NCBI GenBank assembly: GCA_016933095.1
Contig: JAFGBP010000030.1
Coordinates: 1 to 15,411 of the forward strand
Source of the DNA: Candidatus Woesearchaeota archaeon
GTDB lineage: Archaea > Nanobdellota > Nanobdellia > Woesearchaeales > SM23-78
Direction of reading: 5' to 3'
DNA length: 15,411 nucleotides
The translations under genes were made by a program, and so were the position numbers. Shown piece after piece: positions 1 through 6,624 of this stretch. How positions within the stretch are numbered: position 1 is the stretch's first letter; every line of letters starts with the position of its first letter. The notes beneath the pieces were generated by a model. The model searched no databases. It was given only the letters and a program-made list of their open reading frames with translations, and had not been told where the DNA came from.

Positions 1-128
1 CTTTGCTTCGGGTTAGCAGCTTCTCGCATCAATCTCCTATTTTGGAAAGCTGACATTCTCCGAGGGAGCCGACCCTCTTGTCAGCTTTGACCAAGCATTG
101 CTACATGCTCGACCCGAGGCTGCTAACC
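1..128. other. Self-complementary segment, possible structured RNA
   Basis: Nested inverted repeats are visible. GGTTAGCAGC (11-20) pairs perfectly with GCTGCTAACC (119-128). Inside it AAAGCTGAC (46-54) pairs with GTCAGCTTT (80-88), enclosing GAGGG (62-66) and CCCTC (73-77) around a 6-nt loop. A further hairpin AGCAT (94-98)/ATGCT (105-109) sits beside it. Together these would fold as a closing helix with two internal arms. I see no tRNA, 5S, SRP or RNase P signature and no convincing C/D or H/ACA boxes. The strand is unknown: a TATA-like CTATAAAG on the minus strand (131-138) could drive it leftward. The class is unidentified. Confidence 0.35.
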
Positions 129-156
129 TACTTTATAGCCAAAGACGATCCAGCGT

Positions 157-170
157 AAGCTTTATAAATA
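157..170 (+). promoter_or_regulatory. TATA box of rpl44e (leaderless transcript)
   Basis: AAGCTTTATAAA occupies 157-168. Its TATA core lies about 25 nt before the ATG at 191, the usual archaeal TATA-to-+1 distance, and no Shine-Dalgarno sequence precedes that ATG. Transcription probably starts at or next to the start codon. The same 12 bases recur at 3458-3469 before rps27e. Confidence 0.75.
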
Positions 171-190
171 GGCCATATTTCCAGAGCAAC

Positions 191-502
191 ATGAAGGTCA
201 GAAAGACAGTCAAGAGGTATTGCCCATTTTGCAAGAAGCACACCGAGCAGAAGGTGAGCCAGTCAAAGAAGAAGGGCAGGAACGCCGCGCACCCCCAGAG
301 CAGGGGAAGCACCATAAGGGTCCGCAAGAGAGGCCTTAGGAGAGGCGCAGGAAACCTTGGCAGGTACTCAAAGCCTCCAAAGCCTAAGATGTCAGGCAAG
401 AAGATGAGCAAGAAGACTGACCTTCGATACACCTGCAAGGAGTGCAGCAAGACGCTCACCCAGCGAATAGGTTTCAGGGCCAAGAAGCTCGAGCTCGTCT
501 AA
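191..502 (+). CDS. rpl44e: 50S ribosomal protein L44e
   Basis: This 103-residue protein is a zinc-ribbon component of the large ribosomal subunit, known in the family to sit near the E site. It opens with MKVRKTVKRYCPFCKKHT, a strong L44e signature. Two CxxC knuckles, C11/C14 and C82/C85, form the ribbon. Between them lies a very basic stretch rich in KKKGR, RVRKRGLRRG and KPPKPK, as expected for an rRNA-binding extension. An upstream in-frame start at 98 would precede the TATA box, so ATG 191, leaderless, is the right start. The length is close to the family norm of about 95-105. In many euryarchaea it is followed directly by rps27e; here two unrelated genes intervene. Identity is secure. 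Confidence 0.97.
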   Translation: MKVRKTVKRYCPFCKKHTEQKVSQSKKKGRNAAHPQSRGSTIRVRKRGLRRGAGNLGRYSKPPKPKMSGKKMSKKTDLRYTCKECSKTLTQRIGFRAKKLELV

Positions 503-511
503 GCGCGCATT

Positions 512-536
512 GTTTTCTTATGTTTCTGTTTTTGTT
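512..536 (+). terminator. Oligo-T terminator after rpl44e
   Basis: The sequence just after the rpl44e stop holds repeated T runs (TTTTC, TTTC, TTTTT) with no strong hairpin. This matches the intrinsic termination signal of archaea and would separate rpl44e from the following gene. Confidence 0.5.
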
Positions 537-620
537 GCGTATTTGTATGCTATATCGTATGCCATCTCGACCCATGAACTACGCTGGGTGCTATTCTTAG
601 GACTGAGCCATTTCATGAGA

Positions 621-633
621 AAACTTTATAAAC
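621..633 (+). promoter_or_regulatory. TATA box of the substrate-binding protein gene
   Basis: AAACTTTATAAA (621-632) differs by one base from the rpl44e and rps27e promoter elements. The predicted +1 is about 650-657, giving a leader of about 60 nt before GTG 715. It also shows that an in-frame ATG at 649 would not be usefully inside the transcript. Confidence 0.65.
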
Positions 634-714
634 TACTTCTTCCAGGGAATGACTTGTCCCTATATGTGCGGGATTCTAGAACAAAAAGAATGGACTTTTT
701 CAGAGGTGAAACTT

Positions 715-2055
715 GTGAAACGAATGAAATTAATAACTTGTCTTGTGGCATTAAGCCTAATGCTTGTATTGCTGGTCGGATGTGCAGCACCACCCGCAGC
801 GCCGCCAACGACAGAGACTCCTCCACCGCAGGAGCAGCCTAAACAAGAAGTAAATGCGCTAGTTTTCTACCATTGGTGGACATCAGCATCAGAGGCTGCC
901 TCTATAAACGCGCTTATCGGAGTATTCACTTCTAAATATCCTGATACTGCAGTCATGCCAGCGCCTGTAGTCGGCGGAGCAGGATACTCTATGCTTGGGC
1001 TCATAAAGCCGCTCGTACTCGCAGGAGAAGCTCCTGACGCTTTCCAGATGCACGCTGGATACGAGGCTAAGCCATACTACGACGCAGGACTATTGGAGCC
1101 AATCGACTCTCTCTGGAAATCAGAAGGGCTCGAGGCAGTAATTCCCAAGGTCGTCCAGGACATGTGCAAGTTTGACGGGAACTACTACGCAGTCCCGGTG
1201 AACGTACACAGAGTCAACGTTATATGGTATAACAAGAAGCTGCTTGACGATAATAATATTAATCCTGCAAGCCTTACGACATGGGATGCTTTCTTCGCAG
1301 CTTGTGACAAGCTCAAGGCAGCTGGAGTCGAGTATCCAATCCAACTCGGAGAGTCATGGACCCAGGCACATACCTTCGAACAGATCCTGGCAAGCGAGGG
1401 AATAGACTTCTACCAAGACTTGGTGAACGGAAAGATCACTTCAGCAAGCGATCCTAAGCTAGTCGCTGCCCTTGAGACTTTCAAGAAGTACCTGACATAC
1501 GTCAACCCTGACTACGAGGGTCTTGGATGGGACGCTGCAACCAAGAGGATAATCTCAGGAGAGAGCGCATTCAACGTCATGGGAGACTGGGCTAATGGAG
1601 AGTTCAAGCTCGTAGGAATGGTTTATGGCAAGGACTACGGCACAATCGGAGTGCCAGGGACGCAGGATATGTACGGACTATGCATAGACACCTTCCAGCA
1701 CCCAAAAGGAGTCGCGCACCCAACCAACTCAGAGAGGTGGCTTGGCGTCGTGGCTTCCAAGGACGGGCAGGACGCTTTCAACCCAAAGAAGGGTTCGATC
1801 GCGGCAAGAAGCGATGCTGACCTGACAAAGTACGATGACTACCAAAAGGCAGCCATCACTGACTTCAAGACACTGCCTAACATGTTCCCAAGCATTGTGC
1901 ACGGGAGCGGGGCACCTAACGACTTCAAGGCCAAGCTGAATGAGGTCGTTCCTGCATTCGTGAAGGACAAGGACGTGTCAAAGGCGGCAAGCGCGCTTGC
2001 AGCAGCTGCTCAAGCGAGCGCAAGCCAGTTCACGACTGTCTGGAGCCTGGAATAA
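715..2055 (+). CDS. ABC-type sugar (glucose/mannose-type) substrate-binding lipoprotein
   Basis: This is an extracellular solute-binding lipoprotein of the UgpB/COG1653 group, closest in pattern to glucose/mannose-binding GtsA/GlcBP-like proteins. A signal peptide has a basic start, a hydrophobic core and lipobox LVGC with the lipidated Cys at residue 23, followed by a Pro/Thr/Glu-rich linker. Subfamily marks include H53-W54-W55, GGAGYS, APDAFQMHAGYE, AVPVNVHRVNVIWYNKK (H165, R166), LGESWTQAHTFE and MGDWANGEF (G290-D291-W292). GTG 715 is chosen because GAGGTGA at 703-709 lies 5 nt upstream; ATG 724 is the alternative. The mature length is normal for the family. No permease or ATPase gene is adjacent, so it is an orphan here: either it uses a transporter encoded elsewhere or it serves the neighbouring HAMP receptor as a ligand-binding partner (inference). 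The substrate is inferred from motif likeness only. Confidence 0.92.
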   Translation: MKRMKLITCLVALSLMLVLLVGCAAPPAAPPTTETPPPQEQPKQEVNALVFYHWWTSASEAASINALIGVFTSKYPDTAVMPAPVVGGAGYSMLGLIKPLVLAGEAPDAFQMHAGYEAKPYYDAGLLEPIDSLWKSEGLEAVIPKVVQDMCKFDGNYYAVPVNVHRVNVIWYNKKLLDDNNINPASLTTWDAFFAACDKLKAAGVEYPIQLGESWTQAHTFEQILASEGIDFYQDLVNGKITSASDPKLVAALETFKKYLTYVNPDYEGLGWDAATKRIISGESAFNVMGDWANGEFKLVGMVYGKDYGTIGVPGTQDMYGLCIDTFQHPKGVAHPTNSERWLGVVASKDGQDAFNPKKGSIAARSDADLTKYDDYQKAAITDFKTLPNMFPSIVHGSGAPNDFKAKLNEVVPAFVKDKDVSKAASALAAAAQASASQFTTVWSLE

Positions 2056-2085
2056 GCAGGGTTTGAATGTCTTAAACTCTTTTAA

Positions 2086-2120
2086 TTAAATTTTTTATTT
2101 TTTGGATTTTATTTTTTTTG
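2086..2120 (+). terminator. Multiple oligo-T terminator
   Basis: T6 (2091-2096), T6 (2098-2103) and T8 (2112-2119) lie in an AT-rich stretch just after the binding-protein stop codon. Tandem T tracts are strong archaeal terminators, so the next gene is probably transcribed separately or only by read-through. Confidence 0.65.
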
Positions 2121-2182
2121 GACACCCTATTATTATTGTTTCATTTTCCTCATTTTCCTGAGGGCTTATGCTGTGGGCATAG

Positions 2183-2194
2183 GTAAAAAAGAGG
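2183..2194 (+). promoter_or_regulatory. Leader / ribosome-binding motif GTAAAAAAGAGG
   Basis: The 12-mer ends in GAGG 6 nt before ATG 2201 and acts as a Shine-Dalgarno sequence. The identical 12-mer recurs at 5724-5735 and 12798-12809. I do not see a good TATA box 25 nt upstream at this copy; TATTATTATT near 2129 is only a weak candidate. Confidence 0.5.
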
Positions 2195-2200
2195 CGGAAC

Positions 2201-3328
2201 ATGACAAAGATAAGGACTACATTATTGGCTTCGTTCATCACCGTGATTGTATTGATGCTTTTTCTCACTCTCTTCTTCAATTTCATGAACTTGAAGGTCC
2301 AGGAGCAATACCAAGAGATAACCAATAACATGGTCCTTGAATACAGTATTGCAGAGACCACGACAGACCTTGTGGCGGTATACGTCTCTTTGATACAAGA
2401 CATTGAGAACACAGGATTCCATTCACAATACAACGCCCTCTATGATGACCTTCACTTGATATTTGAGACCCTGGATCCGCAGATATTATTTGCTGACAGC
2501 AAGCCTGTTTATGCAAAGCTGAAGAACACGGTCGAGAGCATCAAGGAAGACACTGATGAAGGTATTGCAATGACACAGAAGAGAGATTTCTCCAAGAGCG
2601 CAGTCCTCTACGACCAGATAACAAGGAACGAGCAATACGTCAAGGAGAACACGGCCGCCTTGCTCATGCAGGAACTCAAATACGCAAAAGTACTCCAACA
2701 ACAGATTGAAAGCATGCAAAAGGCGACTTGGGTCATAGGGACTTCGTTGATAGTCATCATCACTCTTGGATGCCTCCTGCTTGCATTCATGTTCTCCAAC
2801 AAGATAAGCACGCCACTGGCGAACCTTTCCTCGCTTGCAGAGGACATCTCAAAAGGGCATTTGGAGTCGAAAGTGAGCGAGAACCTGTTGGATCGCAAGG
2901 ATGAGATTGGAAGCCTTGCAGGATCCTTCAACATAATGCTCACCAAGCTAAATGAGAAGATAACAGAGATGTCCAAGATCCAGGACAAGATGATGGCCAT
3001 GACACTCCAGCTTGACATGGACAAGGAGAGGCTGGAGAAGGCAGCAGGGAACAAGCCTGAAAAGGCTGTTAAGAAGGTCAAGGGCAAGAAGGGAAAGGCA
3101 AAAGCTGCCAAGGTTGCCAAGATAACCAAGGTCCCTGAAGCTGCTTCGGCAAAGCTTGCAACGGCTTCGACGCCTTCTGCTGCACCTGCAATATCAGCTG
3201 AGCCTTCGAGCTCCGACGCGGCTGCCATCGCAAATGCTCCTGCAACCGTATCATCATCTGCGCCTAAGAGGAAGGCGGCGCCAAAGGCCAAGAAGACGGC
3301 TGTTTCGGTCAAAGCAAAGGGTGCTTGA
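2201..3328 (+). CDS. Two-TM HAMP-domain receptor-like protein with Lys/Ala-rich histone-H1-like tail
   Basis: This 375-residue protein has the layout of a membrane receptor. TM1 is at about 5-28, and an extracellular helical segment of about 145 residues resembles a four-helix-bundle sensor. TM2 is at about 177-198. A HAMP linker (about 199-252) has the conserved Pro (P205) and the D234-E235-I236-G237 motif, and a short coiled coil follows to about 283. In HAMP proteins a histidine kinase, MCP or cyclase normally comes next. Here there is only a tail of about 90 residues made almost wholly of Lys, Ala, Pro, Ser and Thr, with repeats such as KKVKGKKGKAKAAK and KRKAAPKAKK, like histone H1 or bacterial AlgP/Hc1 tails. 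ATG 2201 has GAGG 6 nt upstream. The output is unknown: binding of nucleic acid or of acidic partners is an inference from charge. It may pair with the upstream binding protein. Confidence 0.82.
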   Translation: MTKIRTTLLASFITVIVLMLFLTLFFNFMNLKVQEQYQEITNNMVLEYSIAETTTDLVAVYVSLIQDIENTGFHSQYNALYDDLHLIFETLDPQILFADSKPVYAKLKNTVESIKEDTDEGIAMTQKRDFSKSAVLYDQITRNEQYVKENTAALLMQELKYAKVLQQQIESMQKATWVIGTSLIVIITLGCLLLAFMFSNKISTPLANLSSLAEDISKGHLESKVSENLLDRKDEIGSLAGSFNIMLTKLNEKITEMSKIQDKMMAMTLQLDMDKERLEKAAGNKPEKAVKKVKGKKGKAKAAKVAKITKVPEAASAKLATASTPSAAPAISAEPSSSDAAAIANAPATVSSSAPKRKAAPKAKKTAVSVKAKGA

Positions 3329-3554
3329 TCATTAAATCTACGCGTGCCTCGCTTCGTGTCTCAAGTTTATAGGCTGCTTAACCGATTCTTCACTTCTTCT
3401 TATCAGATGCGCGTAGAATTTGCTAGGGGGCACTTGTTCCGCCCGTCATTCAGTAGCAAGCTTTATAAACACTTCTGGATTCATGGGTTTTTAAGGCGGA
3501 TTTCAGTCCCCTGGGCTGTTTTCACGTGCATTATTTTGATGGAGGAAGATTACT
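3329..3554. other. Intergenic region with inverted repeat before rps27e
   Basis: No convincing gene is seen. TCTACGCG (3337-3344) and CGCGTAGA (3410-3417) form an 8-bp inverted repeat enclosing a TATA-like AGTTTATAGG near 3364-3373. A tRNA was considered because of the 81-nt span but no T-arm or anticodon arm is present. The right end holds the rps27e promoter. Confidence 0.4.
3458..3470 (+). promoter_or_regulatory. TATA box of the rps27e operon
   Basis: AAGCTTTATAAA at 3458-3469 is identical to the rpl44e box. Predicted +1 is about 3487-3493, giving a leader of about 60-65 nt that ends with GGAGG (3541-3545), 9 nt before ATG 3555. Confidence 0.7.
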
Positions 3555-3740
3555 ATGAATGCAGTAAGAGAGCCTGAGAGCAAGTTCATCAAGCTCAGAT
3601 GCCCAAAGTGCAAGAACGAGCAGATAGTGTTCGGAAAATGCGCTACGAGCGTCAAATGCCTGGTGTGCGACAAGGTCATAGCAGAGCCTAGCGGCGGAAA
3701 GGCAAAGGTAAAGGCGCGCGTCCTAGAGGTATTGCAATAA
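3555..3740 (+). CDS. rps27e: 30S ribosomal protein S27e
   Basis: This 61-residue zinc-ribbon protein of the small subunit has the typical KFIKLRCPKCKNEQIVFG core. The zinc ligands are C16/C19 and C35/C38, with C29 between them in the common family position. The C terminus is basic, KAKVKARVLEVLQ. GGAGG lies 9 nt before the ATG. The stop codon is one base from the aIF2-alpha ATG, so the two are surely co-transcribed. Length and motifs are standard; identity is secure. Confidence 0.96.
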   Translation: MNAVREPESKFIKLRCPKCKNEQIVFGKCATSVKCLVCDKVIAEPSGGKAKVKARVLEVLQ

Positions 3741-3741
3741 A

Positions 3742-4518
3742 ATGCTCTTAAGACGAGAAGGTTATCCTGAGGAAGGAGAACTCGTGTTCTGCACAGTCAC
3801 GAAAGTGCAATACCATGCAGTCACTGTCCACCTTGACGAGTATGACAAGCAGGGACTCATCCCTATAAGCGAGGTCAGCCCCGGAAGGATCAGGAACATA
3901 AGGGACTTTGTCCAAGAGAACAAGAAGATCGTCTGCAAGGTCATCAAGTGTGACTCTGAAAGGGGGCAGATAGACGTCTCCCTAAGAAGGGTCAACGAGT
4001 CCCAGAAGAGGACAAAAGCCGACGCCATTAAGCAGGAGCAGAAAGCCGAGAAGATAATTCATTCTTTAAGCGAGAAGCTGAAGCAGCCAGTGCCAGAACT
4101 CTACGGCAAGATAGCGCCAAAGATACTCGAGCATTACCCGTGGCTCTTCCAGGCATTCGAGGCAGTGGTCGAGGAGAAGAAATCCCTGGAAAGCCTCGGG
4201 GTCGAGAAGAAGATTGCAGAAGAGCTTGAAGCCATGATTATTGACAAGATCAAGCCGAAGCAAGTTCACCTTATAGAGAAGGTCGCCATAAAGACTTATG
4301 TGGAAGACGGGCTTGCGCTTATAAAAGAGGGATTTGCAAAGGCCCAGCAGGTCGATGAGAGCCTCCAAGCGTCTTATCTCGGCGGCGGGAACTACAGGAT
4401 ACTCATAACAGCCAAGGATTACAAGAAGGCTGAAAACATAATTTCTGAAGTCAAGAACAGGATGGAGAAGACCTTCCAGAAGAAGGGCGAGATAAGCTTT
4501 GTCCGACAGGAAGTATAG
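3742..4518 (+). CDS. Translation initiation factor aIF2 subunit alpha
   Basis: This is the alpha subunit of the heterotrimeric factor that brings initiator Met-tRNA to the small ribosomal subunit. The 258 residues match the family length. An N-terminal S1/OB domain (about 8-85) contains GELVFCTVTKVQYHAVTVHL, GLIPISEVSPGRIRNIRDFV and the closing IDVSLRRV. A central helical domain (about 90-170) and a C-terminal alpha/beta domain that contacts aIF2-gamma (about 175-258) follow. S46 aligns with eukaryotic Ser51, the regulatory phosphosite, although the residues after it (PGRIRN) differ from the eukaryotic RRRIRS. A GAGGT at 3726-3730, inside the end of rps27e, is the likely ribosome-binding site. 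It lies between rps27e and nop10 as in many archaea. Confidence 0.95.
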   Translation: MLLRREGYPEEGELVFCTVTKVQYHAVTVHLDEYDKQGLIPISEVSPGRIRNIRDFVQENKKIVCKVIKCDSERGQIDVSLRRVNESQKRTKADAIKQEQKAEKIIHSLSEKLKQPVPELYGKIAPKILEHYPWLFQAFEAVVEEKKSLESLGVEKKIAEELEAMIIDKIKPKQVHLIEKVAIKTYVEDGLALIKEGFAKAQQVDESLQASYLGGGNYRILITAKDYKKAENIISEVKNRMEKTFQKKGEISFVRQEV

Positions 4519-4522
4519 AGGA

Positions 4523-4553
4523 TAGATGATCCTGTAGCTAGATGATCCTGTAG
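4523..4553 (+). repeat. Tandem direct repeat, 15 nt x 2 (period 16)
   Basis: TAGATGATCCTGTAG occurs at 4523-4537 and again at 4539-4553, one base apart. It sits between the aIF2-alpha stop and nop10 and codes for nothing obvious. It is one of several short duplications at gene junctions in this window. Confidence 0.9.
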
Positions 4554-4606
4554 TGGCCAAGTCGAGGCTGTTTAGGTCAAGTCAAAGAACCGGCAGTACA
4601 AGAAAA

Positions 4607-4774
4607 ATGATGCACATCCTAAAATGTGAGAAGTGCGGCTCTTACGGCCTTTCTAATAAGTGTTCTTGCGGCGGCACGCGGCACAAGCCAAAGCCTCCTA
4701 AGTACAGCCATGATGACAAGTACGGAGACTACCGAAGGAAATATAAAGAGCAGATGGAAGAGTCGAGGACATAA
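4607..4774 (+). CDS. nop10: H/ACA ribonucleoprotein subunit Nop10
   Basis: Nop10 is the small zinc-binding scaffold of archaeal H/ACA RNPs, bridging Cbf5 and L7Ae in rRNA pseudouridylation. From ATG 4607 the product has 55 residues, the normal size. It has an N-terminal ribbon with C7/C10 and C19/C21 (the second knuckle is CSC, one residue tighter than the common CPxC), then KPKPPKYSHDDKYGDYRRKY, the signature linker and helix with PPKxS and YGxYRR. ATG 4610 immediately follows and could be used instead. An in-frame GTG at 4553 would add an 18-residue basic extension not typical of the family; neither option has a clear ribosome-binding site. The gene follows aIF2-alpha, its usual neighbour. 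Confidence 0.93.
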   Translation: MMHILKCEKCGSYGLSNKCSCGGTRHKPKPPKYSHDDKYGDYRRKYKEQMEESRT

Positions 4775-4831
4775 GGAAAAGAGAGCGTGTTCATGTTCAT
4801 ACTGAGCGCGGCACTGAGAAAAAGAGAGTGA

Positions 4832-5611
4832 ATGATGATGACAGCCGAATGGAAGATTACTATCCATAAGAAGGTAGCCAGCAAGAACGCTGTCATGTTC
4901 GAAGGCATGCCAGGCATAGGCAACGTGGGGAAGATTGCTGCAGACGTGCTTGCAGAGCAATTGAAGGCAGTTTGCGTCGCCACATTCTTCTCTTACTGCC
5001 TCCCGAACTCTGTCTTTGTCCAGGAAGACAACACTGTCGAGCTGCCTAAGATAGACCTCTATTACAAGAAGGTCAAGGGGCGCGACTTCTTCTTCCTCCT
5101 GGGAGACGTTCAGCCTATGAAGGAAGAGGACAACTACATGTTCACAGAAGCCGTGCTGAAGACTGCGAAGAGCTTTAAGATAAAAGAGGTTATAGGCCTT
5201 GGTGGCATTGGCCTTCAGGAGGAGCCCATGGACAGCCAAGTCTACTGCATAGGCAACGACAAGGCATTCGCCAAGACATTCGAAAAGCTGGGAGCAAACA
5301 CCAAGCTCTACGGCGTCGTAGGGCCGATAATGGGCGTTACAGGGCTGCTCCTCGGGCTAAGCGCAAACTACGGGATGAAATCAGCCGCCCTCCTCGCAGA
5401 GACCTATGCGGGGCCGATGCACATAGGACTCCAGGAAGCTCGAGGGCTCATGAAGATGCTCATCAAGAGATACAGGCTAGGAGTGAATCTTGACCGATAC
5501 GAGAAAGACATAAGCCGCCTAGAGACAGAGCTCAAGCCGAAAGCAAGGCAGCAAGAGCTCATCGAACAGGAACAGGAAGGCCACCATCACGACACGAGCT
5601 ACATCGGATGA
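4832..5611 (+). CDS. PAC2-family protein (proteasome assembly chaperone-like)
   Basis: The 259-residue product belongs to the archaeal PAC2 family, related to eukaryotic proteasome assembly chaperone 2 and found in the same gene string in many archaea. Recognisable parts are FEGMPGIGNVGKIAADVLAE near the N terminus, a central strand-turn segment VIGLGGIG, and YGVVGPIMGVTGLLLGLS, all Gly-rich loops of the purine-nucleoside-phosphorylase-like fold. The last about 35 residues are charged and helical and end in EGHHHDTSYIG. That end is not an exact HbYX motif, so direct proteasome gating is not supported. Three consecutive ATGs (4832, 4835, 4838) follow GAGAG at 4824-4828; 4835 or 4838 has better spacing. 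The exact role is not proven for this subfamily. Confidence 0.9.
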   Translation: MMMTAEWKITIHKKVASKNAVMFEGMPGIGNVGKIAADVLAEQLKAVCVATFFSYCLPNSVFVQEDNTVELPKIDLYYKKVKGRDFFFLLGDVQPMKEEDNYMFTEAVLKTAKSFKIKEVIGLGGIGLQEEPMDSQVYCIGNDKAFAKTFEKLGANTKLYGVVGPIMGVTGLLLGLSANYGMKSAALLAETYAGPMHIGLQEARGLMKMLIKRYRLGVNLDRYEKDISRLETELKPKARQQELIEQEQEGHHHDTSYIG

Positions 5612-5686
5612 ACCCGCGTTTTCTAATTTGATCAATGCAGGACGTGTCCGTATAAGGACGAGAATATCCGTTCCATCTACGATTAA

Positions 5687-5698
5687 CTTTATATACTC
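5687..5698 (+). promoter_or_regulatory. TATA box of the pilin-like operon
   Basis: CTTTATATAC (5687-5696), preceded by GATTAA as a possible BRE, is about 26 nt before AGGGTAAAAAAGAGG. Transcription would begin close to 5718-5724, so the mRNA nearly starts with the GTAAAAAAGAGG leader. No other clear promoter is seen until 12769, so P1 to DUF192 are likely one transcript. Confidence 0.65.
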
Positions 5699-5723
5699 CA
5701 ACTCCTGAAAACAGCCTATAAGG

Positions 5724-5735
5724 GTAAAAAAGAGG
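5724..5735 (+). promoter_or_regulatory. Leader / ribosome-binding motif GTAAAAAAGAGG (P1)
   Basis: Identical to the motif at 2183-2194 and 12798-12809. It lies at the predicted 5' end of the mRNA and 8 nt before the ATC codon at 5744, the only in-frame candidate start at Shine-Dalgarno distance. Confidence 0.5.
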
Positions 5736-5743
5736 TAAAGAGG

Positions 5744-6178
5744 ATCAGACATAAGAAACCGGTCCGAACTAGAGCGCAGGTTAGCTTGGAATTCCTGCTC
5801 GTGATAGGCTTTGCTCTGCTGATGAGCCTGCCTCTCATTTTCATCTTCTACAAGCAGTCAGAGACGCTCAACACTGAGGTAGCTGAGAGCCAGGTCGACA
5901 AGATCGCGAACACGATTAGGGACGCGGCCGACGAGGTCTATTATCTGGGCGCGCCCAGCAAGAAGACATTGAAGATTTACATGCCAAAGAACGTGCTGAA
6001 CATCACTATCATGGATAACAAGATCATCTTCAACGTGACCTCTCCTAACGGGAACTACGAGGTCGTTAAGTGGAGCGCTGCTAATTTTACCAGCGCAAGC
6101 GAGATAAGCCCTGGCCCGGGCGTCAAGAACATAGTCTTGGAAGCCCAGACGTTCCAGGTCGACGTGTCAGACTATTGA
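5744..6178 (+). CDS. P1: class III signal peptide pilin-like protein (unusual start)
   Basis: This small secreted protein (about 144 residues) has an archaeal type IV prepilin signal: a basic leader (RHKKPVRTRA) and then QVSLEFLLVIGFALL. A prepilin peptidase should cut before Q12, leaving Glu at mature position 5, the residue needed for pilin assembly. A hydrophobic helix runs to about residue 36, followed by an amphipathic stretch and a small beta-rich head with three N-x-S/T sequons. No ATG, GTG or TTG exists in frame upstream of the signal; TTG 5786 would delete Q+1 and the leader. ATC at 5744, 8 nt after GTAAAAAAGAGG, is the best start, so either initiation is non-canonical or the base is an error. 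First gene of the putative pilus operon. The specific pilin type is unknown. Confidence 0.75.
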   Translation: MRHKKPVRTRAQVSLEFLLVIGFALLMSLPLIFIFYKQSETLNTEVAESQVDKIANTIRDAADEVYYLGAPSKKTLKIYMPKNVLNITIMDNKIIFNVTSPNGNYEVVKWSAANFTSASEISPGPGVKNIVLEAQTFQVDVSDY

Positions 6179-6240
6179 CATCATTGACTCTGAGGAGTCG
6201 TCTCATTCACATGCTTTTCAAGGGAAAGGGGAATGTAATA

Positions 6241-6624
6241 ATGGCAAGGGGACAAATAGCTCTAGAGTTCGTGTTCATCCTCATTATGATACTGGTGGTG
6301 GTCACGTCTTTTGCATGGACTGCTTACTACCTATATGCAGGATACTCTGAGGAGGATGTCCAGACGGGCATGCAGGACTTAGGATATTCGCTACAGAACG
6401 AGGTGATACTTGCATCTGTTGTGGAGCCAGGATACCAGCGTAACATCACCGTCCCTGAAGAGGTGAAGGGCGCCGCGGTCAACATCAGCGGAACCGAAAA
6501 CGAGATAATCATATCCTATAAAGGAGATGACATGCTCTTCCTGATACCGAACGTGACCGGGTCATTTGCTACAGGATACAACCTCCTGAAGAAGAATGCG
6601 GACGGGACGCTGACGATTGAATGA
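6241..6624 (+). CDS. P2: class III signal peptide pilin-like protein
   Basis: The 127-residue product begins MARGQIALEFVFILIMILVVV. Cleavage is expected after G4, giving mature Q-I-A-L-E with Glu at position 5, as in archaeal pilins and archaellins. The N-terminal helix is followed by a short beta-rich head with three sequons (NIT, NIS, NVT). ATG 6241 is preferred over in-frame upstream codons back to TTG 6175 because the signal peptide then has the normal 4-residue basic leader, and a purine-rich GGGGAA lies just upstream. It resembles P1 in size and plan but not in sequence, so it is probably a second minor pilin rather than a duplicate. Confidence 0.8.
   Translation: MARGQIALEFVFILIMILVVVTSFAWTAYYLYAGYSEEDVQTGMQDLGYSLQNEVILASVVEPGYQRNITVPEEVKGAAVNISGTENEIIISYKGDDMLFLIPNVTGSFATGYNLLKKNADGTLTIE

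Noticed and set aside
510..842. Plus-strand open frame between rpl44e and the binding-protein gene
   Set aside because: It overlaps the terminator, the TATA box and the signal-peptide coding region in another frame and has no recognisable domain.
2608..3312. Long open frame of 234 codons on the minus strand across the HAMP gene
   Set aside because: It is antisense to a well-supported gene. Its Ala/Phe/Leu-rich product mirrors the Lys/Ala codons of the tail, and it has no ribosome-binding site or family motif.
3337..3417. tRNA gene, suggested by an 81-nt span closed by an 8-bp helix
   Set aside because: No GGTTCAA-type T arm, no anticodon stem, and the helix is not followed by a CCA or a usual discriminator context.
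5589..5611. C-terminal HbYX proteasome-docking motif in the PAC2-family protein
   Set aside because: The end reads TSYIG, so the Tyr is third from last, not penultimate, and the motif is not met.
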